Below are positions 26,045 through 39,540 of a stretch of DNA of 64,000 bases, piece after piece (position 1 is the stretch's first letter; every line of letters begins with the position of its first letter). The stretch spans positions 13,531,501 to 13,595,500 of the forward strand of contig OX344749.2 of the NCBI GenBank assembly GCA_947034885.2. Reading direction: 5' to 3'. Source of the DNA: Thuidium tamariscinum. Lineage: Eukaryota > Streptophyta > Bryopsida > Hypnales > Thuidiaceae. Under the pieces are notes generated by a model. That model was not told where the DNA came from. It ran no database searches and saw nothing but the letters and a program-made list of their open reading frames with translations. Both the position numbers and the translations under genes were made by a program.

Positions 26045-27005
26045 ATGATAGTGTAGATCATCATGTTATTAACCAAATTTTTTATATTTATCAATATTTA
26101 TAGGCCAAAAGTTCAAATTGAAATAAAGAATTGAACTTTTCAAAAATTACAAAATTACAAATTTATGAAGAAACTAGATTTTGCAAAATTAGCTTCATTT
26201 CATTAAGTGGTCTCAAATTCAAAAAATATCATTTTTTATGGATAGAATGTAGATTAAGCAAAAAGAATATAAATTGCCAAAATACACTAAACAATGATTT
26301 GTTCATTTGCCATTTTTTGTGTAGGAAATTCAACAAAAATCACAATGACACAAAGAGGGAATATTCAATACCTTTCATTGAATTTAAGTTTGAACTACTA
26401 AAGTTGGTGCCTTGAAAAAATTAGATGAAAAAATACTTTTTCAACCTTGACTTCCAATTGAGGTTAACATGAAATCATCTAAAGGACACAAAAACACCTT
26501 TTTAGGCATTTTTAGCGTTAAAAGTGGCTGTAAATCCCTAAAGCCCAAAATTCATCATTCCAATGGGGATCAAAATGCATTTTAGGTAGGTTTATAGAAC
26601 CTCAATTTTTTGTGTGATTTTTGGAGATTTAAAAATAAATAATAAATAAAATTAGCTTTCTAGAAATATAATTTTTAAATTTTAATCTATGTTTAAAAGA
26701 AAAAATAATGGAAACTAAGCATTAAAAAAATCTATAGGAACTTTTAATAGAAATTTAAACCTATTTTCATGGATAATAGTTTTGACTATATATGGAATTT
26801 TGTTAAATTGGCAATATTCTATATGCCATTTTTAGGTCACGTGGTTTCAACTACAAATGTGATGTCTAAGACTAGTATAGATTTTAGACCATGCAATCAA
26901 AACCATGAAAGTGCCATCTAAGACCAATACAAATTGTTCACTACATAGTTTAAACTATAAAAGTGTCAAAAATTGTAGGATGGTGCTATTTTAATAAAAT
27001 TCTCC

Positions 27006-27008
<3 letters not shown>

Positions 27009-27038
<30 letters not shown>

Positions 27039-27040
27039 TG
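27009..27040 (+). repeat. TATG/GTAT microsatellite
   Basis: About eight perfect copies of a 4-base unit (TATGTATGTATG and so on). Confidence 0.95.
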
Positions 27041-30000
27041 AAGTCTTGATTCATTCCATTTCAATTAGTGATGTGAAAGCTATAGAGCTTCTTATTGTGC
27101 AAGCAATCATAGAAAATTCCTAAGAAAATAATGTATTTGATTTGTTTTAGAACTTATTTTTACAATTTTCAACATAAAGTTATGTAGACTTAATTATGCT
27201 TGCTAGAATAATGTCACCATTTAGATTAGAGGGTTTAGGGTCCAATTTAATGCTATTAATGATTTCATTTCTAATCTTATACCAACTTTTACTTAAATAT
27301 TTTTTAATGAAAGTCAAGTAATTAAAAAAAAATTAGACTTTTGATTCAAATCTTCAATATAATTTTTTAAGTTAAGAAGATTCAAAGTCAAATAATATAG
27401 TCAAAAAACTTGTTCAGTGCTTATTATCTTCGAAAAATCATGGACGTATATGGTGAGAATTTTGGAAATCTCACTCCTCCCTAAGTCCCTATTATACTAC
27501 TATAATCTAATGCAAGATTTTACAGATTGATATGATAAAATATTTGCAAATAGAATTTTTTTTCTCTTACCAACAGAAATGGCAGCTCTAAGTGGTTTTT
27601 GATGGAAGAAGGGTTATGGAGAGGTTTAGGAGTAAATTTAGGTATGCTATAAATTTTATTTTTTTATTTTACTATCACCTTCCAATGCAAGCAAAATGCA
27701 ACTAAAGACAAAATAGAGGTCACTTTGTATGAGCATTCATACATCACAGGTAGCTATTGATTTAGGAGGGTATATTGATTATAATAATAAAAAATTAAAT
27801 GGTTCCAATTATTATCTAATTTCCTAATTCATGGCATTTTATACCCATCTACATTTATTTAGAATTCTAAAGGAGGGTCAATTTTTAGCATCTTTACTTT
27901 GTTATACGAGAAAAATAAAGTGAAAGAAAGCCAAATACAAAGATGAAAGACAAAAACACAATACATGAACTACAAACAATACATCCGCCTAACACAATTT
28001 GAAGCACTTTGTATACATTGTTTCCTTCTTATATATCGTAAAGTATACATTACATTTGAATCTTCAAATTGCAAACTAAGATAAATGAAGAAAGGCCACA
28101 TAACAAAACAAGACAAAAACAACACACATAAACTAGAAATTGATAGCATTCACATCCTTGGCAATATAAGCAATAAAATGAGGCATGGAAACTTCATTAA
28201 TATAGTGACAGTGTAATATTCCATGCAAAATAAAACAATATGCAAGGAAATTAGACATGTGCAAAGCCAAAAAAAACTCAGAAAGGCAATAATAAATAAT
28301 TAAAATGTTCAAGGACATGTAGTGCACCAATAATATTAACATCAAAGTATTTAAAGCCTAAAATGTGTTTATAACACAATTGTAAGTATACAAAATAATA
28401 GGTTGTCTCAATTATATTGTTGTTTTATGCATATACTACATGGAATCGAAATCCATAAAATGAGGAATGCCCCAAACTAAGAGCCAAACCACATCCTAAA
28501 CCTCACACCCAACTTATAGGAATTGTCCATAGGAGGACAAATGGCATAAAACACCACAAAGTTCCTCCAACTTTCCATCATTAAGATTTGATAGGAAGAC
28601 AATGGGTAGATGAATGCCGCTATCATTATCTAATTTTCTACTTTAGAGCATTAAATAGGGGGCTTCTGTTACTTATAATTTTCAAATGCTATGAATAAAT
28701 CATATGCTATAGTAGTCCATATATATTTTTCCAATACATTCCTTGTTACATTCTTTTCTAATATGAATTTTTTTGAACTACCTTCACACACACAACAAGA
28801 ATGGAATCATGAAGGAGACCGTGAACCCTAAATTGTGCCTTAAATTCTAGAGTGGAGAAAGACGTAGCCAATGGCCTAAAACAAGGTAAGTTACCACAAA
28901 CTTGAAGTTGTAGGAAGAAAATCAATCACATTTGAAGAAGTTTTCTATTTAAAGTGTGGTGATGGATAACTGAGATAAAGCAACAGGTGATAGACTGATC
29001 AATAGGCTAGCTATAAGAATGTTAGATTTTTCAGGCATTGAATCTACTATAGTAGTTGGACTCCTCTACAAATCTTCATATCTATGCTTTAGATACTATA
29101 GCAAGGCATCACAAGTTTTGAATAAGACACACATGAGAAATGCATCATGTGTTTGAGTGAAGCAAAAGCTAATTGCAATTTGGCTAAGTAATAATGTGCT
29201 TTTTGAATAGAATACAACAAAGAAGGGTTATTGAAGAGGAAGTAAAGAAATTGAGGTGCAAAAGTAAAGAGAGATTCTTTCGAAAGTTCATGTAAGATTG
29301 TTGAACACTAAGATGAACGACCAAATCACCAATATGATGGCCTCTGGTAGCCAACAAACCCCTTGTAATTTATTATTGTATACTAATTTATTGAACAATT
29401 AGAATATGAAACTCACAAGGCATCCCTAATTAGGACTTTGGGTGGAAAAAAGAATATAAAGGGGGGTATCCTAGGCCTAATTTTTTGCTAATGGGACCTA
29501 TTTTTCTATACCCTATAGTACTTTGAAAACAAGTAATGGAATTTCTATACCCTATAGTATAAAAAATAAAATAAAATTTTTTTTTTTTTTTTTTTGGGCA
29601 CCCTATCATTTGATCACACATCAATAGCTAATCCTATCACTCATTATCCCCCTTCAAGACCTTGAGAAAAAAATGAAAGATCGTATAATTGAAACATGTA
29701 ACTTAAAAGGACAAAAAAATATGACATCATAGAGCATCAAAACAATAAAAATCATATACAAAAGGTTCATTCGACCACTTGTAACCTTGCCGTATAAAAC
29801 ATAATATACTAAACAAAGTATTGAAGATTCAAATTTGCAGTCCCTCAATCACAAGTACAAATTCTAAATGGCCTTGATTTTTGGCCCATTTACAATATTC
29901 ATAATGGATTTGCTACTTGGAATTCTCTTTAATTTATTTACAAGTCCTTTAAAATTTTTAATTCAAATGACTAAAATCCTATCTATATTATGTCACAAGT

Positions 30001-30894
30001 AATTCTTAAAATGAACCAAGTGAAATCCCTAAGTCTGCAATTCAACAATGTCTTTTAAAGAAAGGCTATAAAACAATCAGTTTGAATTTATTTTTTAAAT
30101 ACTATTCTATAATCCATTCAATTTGAAAAATGATTCTAAATACCTTAACAATAGATGAATGAGCTAATTTCTTAAAAGAATCTATATACTAGTAGCTTTG
30201 ATTTTTGTCTTGAAGACAAAAAAAAACTAATTTACTTAGATAGAAGCTTCTATTATAAGTTATAGTTGGATAGACTTTGGTTTATTACGAAAAAATTGAT
30301 GAAAATCCTATACCTTTTGAAGAATGTTGATTGCATTTGTTATCAATTCCCATATATACTTGTATTTATCATATTGATCTATAATTCTATACCAATGTGT
30401 AAAATATTTCAACTTGCCTTATTTGTATTGTAAATCTAGTACTTTTTCCACATCATATTCCTCATGGTTGATGACTTTGATGAAAGGTGGCATTGGTTGC
30501 AATGGGCTTGGTGCATTAGGCTCTTTATGTGGTTTAAAGAGAAAAATGTAAAAGACTCAATGAACCTTTATAGATGTTGGAAGTTTCAAACTATAAACAA
30601 TTAGATTGATTTTTTTATTGAATTATAAATGGTTGTATCCAACAAAAATATAATTTTTCACATGGATAGATAGCCTTAATGTTGTGCCAAATTAAACGGT
30701 AGTTGCATAAAAGACTAACATGCTTATGCATCACTTTGCCATAAATGTACTAATGTAGTTTCTATGCTTTATACTAGGATTACTATGAAACTAAACAATG
30801 TAAATTGTTGATTTAAAAAATCAATAGCTAAATGTACCATTGTAAGTACTATGACTATTTGCAAGTAATATATCAATACTATTTGGAAAAAAAA

Positions 30895-30950
30895 GATAGT
30901 GATAGTTAGTGATAGTTAGTGATAGTTAGTGATATTTAGTGTTGGTTGAT
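30895..30950 (+). repeat. 10-bp minisatellite, unit GATAGTTAGT
   Basis: Three perfect copies followed by one with a single change (GATATTTAGT), with partial copies on each side. Confidence 0.9.
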
Positions 30951-31662
30951 ATGTATAATAGGGTATAAATTAATAAAAAATAAGAAATAGGAATTTTTAA
31001 ATACTTGTTGATGATTTGATTTCATCCAAAAAATGAATTTTGAATTATCTTCAACATTCAAAAGTACATGCACAGGGGAGCTCTATTTATAAAAAAAAAT
31101 CGAGAATATTGTGCTTATTAATGCCCCTTTTATACACATGTCCCCCTACTTTAAAAATAGAATACAAATTTAAACTCAATATTATGAGCTTTGGATACTT
31201 TCCAATACTAAAAACCCTAAGCCTTATAGTGTGAAAATAGTAAAATTTAAAAATTTAAATATAAATTCATTTTTTCTATTTGTTAAAAATGAAGGATATG
31301 ATAGCAATTAAATTAGCTATGTCTAATAAAATTTTTGAATTCATCAAATTCTACCTTCAAAAGTTCTAGCAAAAAACAACTCCTTCATTGTGAATGTCAT
31401 ACAAAGCAATGTTCTTCTTTCTCACAATGACAATGACCCCAAAAGACAGTCAAACTTGATGCCAATTTGAAATGCAGGTGATTTTTTTCTCAATACATTT
31501 GTTGACACCTTATAATAATAGTAAGTGGCTTGTCAATGGATTTTTGTGATTTTGAAAAGCTATAATAATCATATTATCAAGTTTCAAGTTGTTGGATTGT
31601 CTATCTTTAAAATACTAAATAGATCAAAGTTTGGATGATATTCATAATTGACATTTATTGAG

Positions 31663-32407
31663 AGATCATTGCAAGAAACACTTCTTGATTTTGGCTCAAA
31701 ATGGCCTATTTGGGTGGGTATGGTACTACACTACTACGGTGACTTTTGGAATAATTTTTTTTAAATAAAATAAAATATAGATAATTCGTAAAGCATTAAT
31801 AATAATATAGCTCCAAAATTGAGACTTAAAAAAATTATCTCTAAAATTTATGCATGGAAAAAGGATAGTAGAGGATGCCAAGAAAATGGACATTTCAATG
31901 TTTGATTAAAATAAAATAGTAAAACATTCAAATAAACAAGATAAATTAAGCCATTATTTCTAATTTACAATTTCTCCTTATCAACCATTTTCATCTTTGG
32001 GTAAGAAAATAGTGTGTTGTCTACACTTGTTGACATGTAGTACACTTTGAGCACATGTAGAAGGTGGATAGTTTACTATTTCTAAAAAATATCTTGTAGA
32101 ATTGTGTAATTATAATAAAATTTCTGGTAACCCAATTTTGAGATTCAATTTTTCATTTTTGGATCAAAACTTATTCTACCCACCCCCACCCCACCCCAAA
32201 TGGCTAAGGTGGACATTGAGTTGAAGAAAGTTAAAAAAGAAAAAATAATTTCTAAAAGAAGAAATAATGCAATGTCTACAACTACTACATGCACCTTTAT
32301 TCTAAGTTTTATATAAGACTAACATATGATGCTAAAGTTATGAGCAAAATATACCTACTCAAAGTTAAAGGGATGAAAAATAGGGCAAGTGTTTGTTGCA
32401 ATTACCC
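31663..32407. mobile_element. ~745-bp inverted-repeat element of the 4-bp TSD family, no duplication seen
   Basis: The left end AGATCATTGCAAGAAACACTT and the reverse-complemented right end GGGTAATTGCAACAAACACTT belong to the family of 18451 and 25316. The left interior shows the GGCTCAAAATGGCCTA block that marks one terminus of the 25316 copy. Flanking tetranucleotides differ (TGAG and CAAG), so this copy is older or its edge is altered. Confidence 0.62.
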
Positions 32408-32547
32408 CAAGTTGAGGTATCAATAGTATTTTTATATGCAAATTTAGCTAATGTCAAATGCAAGGTTAAAAATATATTGATGATTGACAAAGCAATGCAA
32501 TAAAATTTTGATGCTTGATTGACGCATTTGATTTAACCATTAATTAA

Positions 32548-32740
32548 TTCCTAAAGGACCAAACTAAATTGTTTTGGCAACATAGCAATTTGGAGTAGCT
32601 CAGTACACATGGAGTTTTTATTCTTTTTCTTTGAAACTTTGCCATAACATATGGCTAAAGAGTAGCTTTAATAAGGCCCAACAATTTTCATAACCATTGA
32701 CTACATGATCAAAAATTTATTGTATGATATGTGACTTTCA
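32548..32740. mobile_element. Truncated TTAA-family element (left end only)
   Basis: TTAA (32544-32547) is followed by TTCCTAAAGGACCAAACT and TTTTGGCAACATAGCAATTT, matching the left end of the copy at 54929. Similarity fades after about 32740 and no right end is visible. Confidence 0.55.
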
Positions 32741-35010
32741 TTGTTGGATAGGCAGGATGGGCAACTTAATCCTTCATTGCCCAAGGTCCAAATAGGCCTG
32801 AAAGCATCATTGTTTTTCAAGTCTTATAAGTCTAAATGTCACTAGGCTATAAAAATCTCAATTGTATAATCTTGTAGTGTGCATGTTGTAAATGGCATAG
32901 ATCAAATTTGGAGTCATTTGGCTACATAGATTGCAAGATCGTAATGTTTTAGTGTTGAAAAAAGATCTTGAAATGTTTCTAAAAACCTACTCAAATGAAA
33001 AAACTTCAAATTGAAAAGTGATTCAAAACCAATATACAAATACATTGGAGAAAATAATTTCATTCAAATGCTTTGAACTCTTTGCAAAATGACTTTGAAA
33101 TGTCAAAAATAGCAAGAATGGGTGCAAAAAACACATCTATATTTGCACATCATCTTACTAAAATGCTTCTTAGTTACTTATAACTTCTTGAATTGATATG
33201 AAATTTCAGACACACAAACTAGAGTAGAATGCACAACCCTTCTATATTTTTTATTAGAAACAAACACCACATCAAAAAGAAACAAGCCATTGAAGTTCAT
33301 TGTAAATTTGTAATCCAAAAATGTTTGGTTTTTGAACTTTGAATTGCTCCCAAACATTCAAAACAACTTGGATTGCCATAAAAATTTGACTACAATAACT
33401 AGACTTCTAGAAAAACACAATGCAACAAATTTTCATTGAAAACAAACATTGGGTGTATGAAGGAGATACAAGCCTCCACCATAAAAATATGTCAATGAAG
33501 TTCCAACTAGCCTATTGAATGAGAAACAACTCCATTGTTGTTTGCAATTACAATTCCAAAAGCAACTTGTTCCTAACAACTCTGAATCTCCAAATTAGCA
33601 TTGGTGGCAATTGCCCCATTCAACTAAAAAAATAGTTGTTCTTTGTAGTCGCAAAACCTTCATTTTCTTCTAATGAAGTATATAGTTTGTTTGGAGGTTA
33701 GTAGTATTCTACATATTGTTGAGGAATGGTTTATATATAAAAAATAAGATTTGCAAGGTTTTGTAATTCTACTCTTGTTAATGAATGTAAAATTTTTAAT
33801 TGCTTAAAGACTAGATGTTCAAATTTTGAACTATAGATGAATGCGATTACATTTTAAACACACAAAAATGAATTTTTTTCATTTATCATTCTTTTGAAGA
33901 TTCTTATATTAGTTCCTTCAACATTTGTATGGTATAGATTCCAAAGGTATTGTTTTGCAAATATTCTATAATTCAAAAGATATTGGTTGGCTTAGACTCA
34001 AAAAAATAATTCTTTCAATCCAAAAAATGACCCTTCAAAAGCAACTTGAAAAATCACTATAAATACAACTTAACATTTCAAACTAAATAAAATAAATTCT
34101 TGTAAACTCATCACAAATATTCAACTTACAATTCATTTTAGGAAGAACTTTTCATTTCTCGCTTCATATTTTACTGAAAAATGTTTGTTTGTACACTAGT
34201 TGATCTAGCCCTATCAATTTGATCTATGGATCATATTTTACAACTACTCTTTGAAAGCCATAATTTATTTAAAATTCTAAGTTTAATTTTATAATATGTT
34301 TTTAAAAAATTTGAAAATCTTAACTATTGCCTCATCTTTTATAAGTTAAACCTCAAATGGAATTTCTAAAATGGAATTGTTTAATAGTGTCTAGTGAAGC
34401 TAATATTTACATTATTTGAACAATTTACTTGAAGACTCTATTGAAGTTTTCCAAGTTTGGTATGACTTTTTGAATCTTCTATGGTTTATATGATACCTTT
34501 GTTTTTGGTAATTATAGATAACAATTTTTTTTTAAAATAGATTAAGAATACCACCTATCTTTCAAAAATTAAAATCCCATTTTTGAGGGTCAAAGCTCTT
34601 GGCTCACCAAATGTAGGCTCATCACTCGTAGTTTCACATTTCTAGATTGACATGCTAGCATTATTGCTTGTAACAATTGGGGTAACAACAAGGGTGTTAA
34701 AGTTTTTTTCCAACATGTGTCTATGAAACAACCCATGTTCCCCTTCAAAATCCAATTTCAACACCCCCTACTATTTGCCTATTTGTTGTAACAAAGAGAA
34801 TTTGAAGGTGCATCCAAAAATTAATTGTACAATTTTCATTCTAAATTTGTCAATCTGCCAAGAGTTTAATGAGCTAGTGATACATATTCTTACAACTCTA
34901 AATTGCCATCAAGGGCCAAAGATTTGTTTGCACAAAGATACTAAAATCCCCTTTTTATCCTTATGAATTATCTAATAATCCTATTTGTCTCATTAAAAAA
35001 ACATAATGTT
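32740..35010. other. AT-rich spacer, nothing recognised
   Basis: No gene, RNA gene or defined repeat boundary seen. Confidence 0.45.
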
Positions 35011-35014
35011 TTAA

Positions 35015-37099
35015 CCCCTAAATGTTTTTGACTATATTTTTACCAAAACCGCTCCAAAATTACCATTTCTAATACATGTACCAAAACTTAGGAAAAAAAA
35101 AAACATTTTTTGACACACGTAACCATATGATATTTTATTATGCTTGTTTGAAAATATGTAGAGGAAATTTCAAAATTTTCCACCATGTAAATTGCAAGAT
35201 ATTAGTGTCTGAATTGACAAAAATCATTTTTTTGGCCCTACAAATAACCACGCAGCTGCCCTTTACAAGGTCACATTTGTATGAAAAAAAGTTCAAATTT
35301 GTGGTCATTCTTTGGATTCATTCTTCAAGGCAAGTTGGTTACATGCTTAAAAAATTTCTTATCATTTGGAATTGTATAGTGGGGTACCAATCAAAATGTC
35401 ATTTTTGAATTCGCAATGAGAAAAATTTAAGTACTGCCAACTTTGAAAGCCTCCTGAAAGCTCAAAAATTGTTATTTTACTACTAAATTTTTACCACAAC
35501 ATCATCTTTAAGTTAATTATATGTGTGACAAATTTCAAGGCCAAAATATTCACCAAGAAAAATTTATTCAAAATCTACCAACATGGGTAGTGGTGACAAA
35601 CGTTTCATTACTTTCAACTTCGACACCTTCCTAAGAATTGAGTTTTTTTTCTTTTTCCATGAAATTTTTGTCATGAAACAATCTCTATGTTTTTAATATG
35701 TGTAAGAAATTTCAAGGTAAAATTTTTTTTTAAGAAGATATTTGAAATCTCCCAACAAGTGTAGTTTTGAGAAAATTTTCACAATTGCCAACTTTGACAC
35801 CCTCCAAAGGGCTGAAAAATTGGTTTCTTACCATCAATTTCTTTTTTTGAAGTCATATGTATGTTTATAATACGTGCTACAAATTTCAAATTCAAATGAA
35901 TTACCAAAAAGGAGATATACAAAATCTCCCAACATGAGTAGTTGTGAGGAGGAGTTTTTGAGCCCTTAGTATGTTGGGAGATTTTGTATATCTTCTTTTT
36001 GGTAATTCATTTGAAATTTGAAATTTGTAACACATATTATCAACATATATATGACTTCAAAAAAGAAAATTCATGGTAAGAAACCAAATTTTTAGCCCTT
36101 GGGAGGGTGTCAAAGTTGGCAATTGTGAAAATTTTCTCAAAACTACACTTGTTGGGAGATTTCAAATATCTTCTTAAAAAAAATTTTACCTTGAAATTTC
36201 TTATACATATTAAAAACATATAGATTGTTTCGTGACAAAATTTTTATGGAAAAAGAAAAAAAACTCAATTCTTAGGAAGGTGTCGAAGTTGAAAGTAATG
36301 AAACGTTTGTCACCACTACCCATGTTGGTAGATTTTGAATAAATTTTTCTTGGTGAATATTTTGGCCTTGAAATTTGTCACACATATAATTAACTTAAAG
36401 ATGATGTTGTGGTAAAAATTTAGTGGTAAAATAACAATTTTTGAGCTTTCAGGAGGCTTTCAAAGTTGGCAGTACTTAAATTTTTCTCACTGCAAATTCG
36501 AAAATGACATTTTGATTGGTACCCCATTGTACAATATATTTGAAAAAAATAGTAAATAGAAAGAAGTAGAAAATGAGCCAAAATACTAAATTGTAAACAT
36601 TTACTTATGGAATTGAAAAATGCCAATCCCAATGGTTAAAATTTTATAATAAAAAATCTATACCTACCATTTTTTTCCAGAAATATTAAAAATTGAATTA
36701 AACAAAGGATTTCAAATTTTTTTTGTAGTATAGACTCTATAACTAGTCACAAACTACATGAAACTAAAAGTCTTCATAACTTTTGACTCATTGATCAAAT
36801 TGAAATGACTCAAAGCTTTCCACTTAGGTAAAGTTATAATAAACCAATTTCAAGTTTTTATTTCTTAAAAAAAATTATTATTTTATTTTTTTGCTACCTT
36901 GAATGCCTACCAAGCAATAAAAACTACATATCTTACAATAACTTTTTAACTATGTAGTCAAAAGCTATCAAAATTGTTGAACTTTGAAGCTACTCATTCG
37001 ACATATGTGTAAAATTTCAAAGAAAAATAAATCTCCATTTATAGTGAGCTACCCAAAATTGCAATGTTGCCAAAAAAAACCAATTTAGACGTTTAAGGA
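35015..37099. mobile_element. TTAA-flanked element, copy 2, carrying a foldback insertion
   Basis: TTAA (35011-35014) precedes CCCCTAAATGTTTTTGAC. The right end CGTTTAAGGA is followed by TTAG, a one-base variant of TTAA. Its interior aligns with the 15976-17206 copy on both sides of the nested foldback at 35381-36525. Without that insertion it is about 940 bp, the same size as the 54929-55871 copy. Non-coding. Confidence 0.65.
35381..36525. mobile_element. 1,145-bp foldback element, Mutator-like
   Basis: The two halves are near-perfect inverted copies of about 560 bp each, meeting near 35950. The ends are GGGGTACCAATCAAAATG and its reverse complement. Flanks are ATTGTATAGT on the left and ATTGTACAAT on the right, a 10-bp duplication with 8 matches; sister copies of the host element show the unoccupied sequence GGAATTGTACAAC. 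A 9-11 bp duplication with very long inverted arms is typical of Mutator-like foldbacks. Each arm contains about three diverged tandem units of roughly 180 bp, built on TTTCAAATATCTT and GTGTCAAAGTTGG-type blocks. Confidence 0.75.
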
Positions 37100-37398
37100 T
37101 TAGCTTTGAATTGTCAATAAATGGGCTTAAGCCCTACCAATACATTGTAATACTTACCACTATTGTACTAATGTGAAGCAAAACCAAAGTTATTAGAGCG
37201 ACCAACTTGCTATTATGGTTGTTTCATGTGCATGGCAAACACTTGCTGAAGCTACTAGTCCCACACTAGGATTAATACCTAATTTCCCCCTTACTGTCCT
37301 AGATGCATATCTAAAATGTTCCTCTTTTAAATATGAAAAACTAGTCACTTTGAAATTTTTTAAATTTATGCATATAGGGTCCCAAAAAGATTAGTGAA

Positions 37399-38756
37399 CC
37401 CCTAAAGGACCAATGCCATTTTTTTGGTCAAAAACCACTCAAAATTGTCATTTTTGTTGCATGCATTCAAGTAAAATGAAACATTTTTTTCAAAATCTAA
37501 TTATTAGATCTTACACTATACATCAATACATGTTTGAGATCATGTGGTAAAAATTTCATAAAGTTTGATTATACAAATTGGAAGATATTAGCATTTAAAG
37601 TTGGAATTATATATATATATATATATACATATATAAATAATAGCTTGTGATTTTAAGTGACTTTGATTGCCACTTGTGGAAATTTTCACACTATGGACTT
37701 TGAATTAAGAGAAATTTGTGTTGAAAAATTGAGTTGAAAGTTTCGGAAATTTTAAAACAAACACCTTTGAATTTATATCTGAAAGAATTATTAAGTAGAA
37801 GTAGGTTTAAGATTGAAAGAAAAACTAAATCATTGAAAGCTCTAAGATGGAATTGAAATTCAATAAGGTAAAACCACCTATTCCCAATCAAGGACCCATA
37901 TCCAACCGATAGGATGTGGCTATTTCCAACTAAGGCTAAAAGGGATTTACAATCAAAGGTTGGGATGTACTTTTCCCCCATTTTCAAGGTTAGGACTAAT
38001 AAGGTGATGACACATGTCCCAAAGTGTCATAAAGTGTGTGAGAAGTACCAATTGAGAAAGTAGTCTTGGCTATGATCCGAATTAGAAGACTCTAGACATT
38101 GGCTATGGGTTCAAATCACTTTTTGGCTTCTAAAAATCATAATAATTTTAGTGTTGAGAATAAAATTATGAAAAATTTGCAATCCCCATCTTTCTTATCT
38201 TGCTACATGGGAAAAATTTGTATAGCCCCATATTCCTCATGATGTGTTCCAAAATTGCTTAAATGATCAGGTATAGGTGGTTCTACCTTAATCACAACAA
38301 TGAGATTGTTCTAGCAACAAACTTAACCTTATACAACAGGGTTTTTTTAAATTGTAAAAATTGCATTCAAAAATGAATCCTTTAGGTTATTTTATTAAAA
38401 AGATGCTAAAACTACCAAAAAACAAGATTGTTCATGACTTTCACATCACTTGTTCAAGTGGAATGAATCAATGAAAGATTCAAATGTAAATAAAAATATG
38501 ATCTACAAGAGAAAAAAATTATTTATTCTCAAGTTTCAATGGATTTCAATTTTTACCTAATGATGTAAAAATTCTATTTAAGATGGCATAACTTTTGCTC
38601 CTGATTATGAATTGAAATTACAAAATATATTCCTACAAAGCTAATAAATTTTTTGTCTTATGAGAAGTTTCAAAAAATTTCACTAAAAATTGAGATCATA
38701 CAAACTTGCCTAAAATCCATTTTTTCATCTAAAGGGATAATGAGGTCCTTTAGGGA
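37399..38756. mobile_element. Element related to the TTAA family, copy with TGAA/TTCA edges
   Basis: The left end CCCCTAAAGGACC and the right end GGTCCTTTAGGGA are inverted copies. The left interior (GGTCAAAAACCACTCAAAATTGTCATTT) matches the left interior of the copy at 35015. Here the bases outside the ends are TGAA and TTCA rather than TTAA, so they may be part of the inverted repeat. The block 37985-38290 is related to 5905-6180 inside the Harbinger-like element. An AT microsatellite lies at 37608-37635. Confidence 0.5.
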
Positions 38757-39009
38757 TTCAAATAAAAATGAATCCATTTTTAATTGCCAACAAAGAATGA
38801 TCTAACAAAAACTAAGACAATCTAATAATAAAAAAAACACTCAAATTTTAAATGTTATAAAGGTAAGCACACCTAATCGTGACATCTTTCAATCTCTAAT
38901 GCCTAAAAAATGGACTTGGATGAACACTTCAAGTCTCAAAAGCACAACTTTTCAAAAGCAACCAATGAAAAGTGGGACATTTTGTCCACTTGAGATGAGC
39001 ATGATGCTA

Positions 39010-39540
39010 TGTATAGAATACCCTATGTTCTGAAGTTTTAAAATATGTAAAATATGACGAGCATTAGAAAATTACACAACCATTTGGGTTGCATTTCTCG
39101 ACTTTGCTAACAATCTTTCTGGTCATTTGACCACTGAGACAGTGGGACCAGAAAAACTGACCAATTATTTGTGTTTCTACCTGGGCTAATAGACTAAACA
39201 ATTCAGTCTCTTCAGCACTGACAAAATAGAAGAAAAATAAGAGCAGTGTTGTTCTATATGTTGAAAGGAAATGTACACAAATTTACACTGTTCACACAAC
39301 TATACAGCATTTAATTCAGCAGTCCCTAAGAAAAACTACACCTAAAACTTGTTAGGGCAAAGCTGCCTCAATCTAGAATGCATATTTTGGGGTTTCCATT
39401 TACCCCCGCCCTGGTGGAAACCGCCCATTCTACAAGATTTCACACAGAAATTGGCCTACTGTACCCATATGCACACCTTTACAATATATGAGAGGTCCTT
39501 CTCTAACTTTGGGTATATACAGCATCATCCTGAGAAGGGC
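39010..39540 (-). other. 3' flank or 3' UTR of the kinase/HERC2-repeat gene
   Basis: About 500 bp lie downstream of the stop codon before the strongly AT-rich spacer resumes. The sequence is less AT-rich than the spacer and has no other open gene. No canonical AATAAA was seen at a decisive place, so the transcript end is not fixed. Confidence 0.35.

Larger units (their letters stand above)
26050..31660. other. AT-rich spacer with simple repeats, no gene seen
   Basis: About 5.6 kb of AT-rich DNA. It includes a TATG microsatellite at 27009-27040, a run of 19 T at 29577-29595, a duplicated TTTCTATACCCTATAGTA near 29508 and 29549, and four tandem copies of GATAGTTAGT-type 10-mers at 30901-30940. 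No open frame longer than about 94 codons and no recognised protein. Confidence 0.5.
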
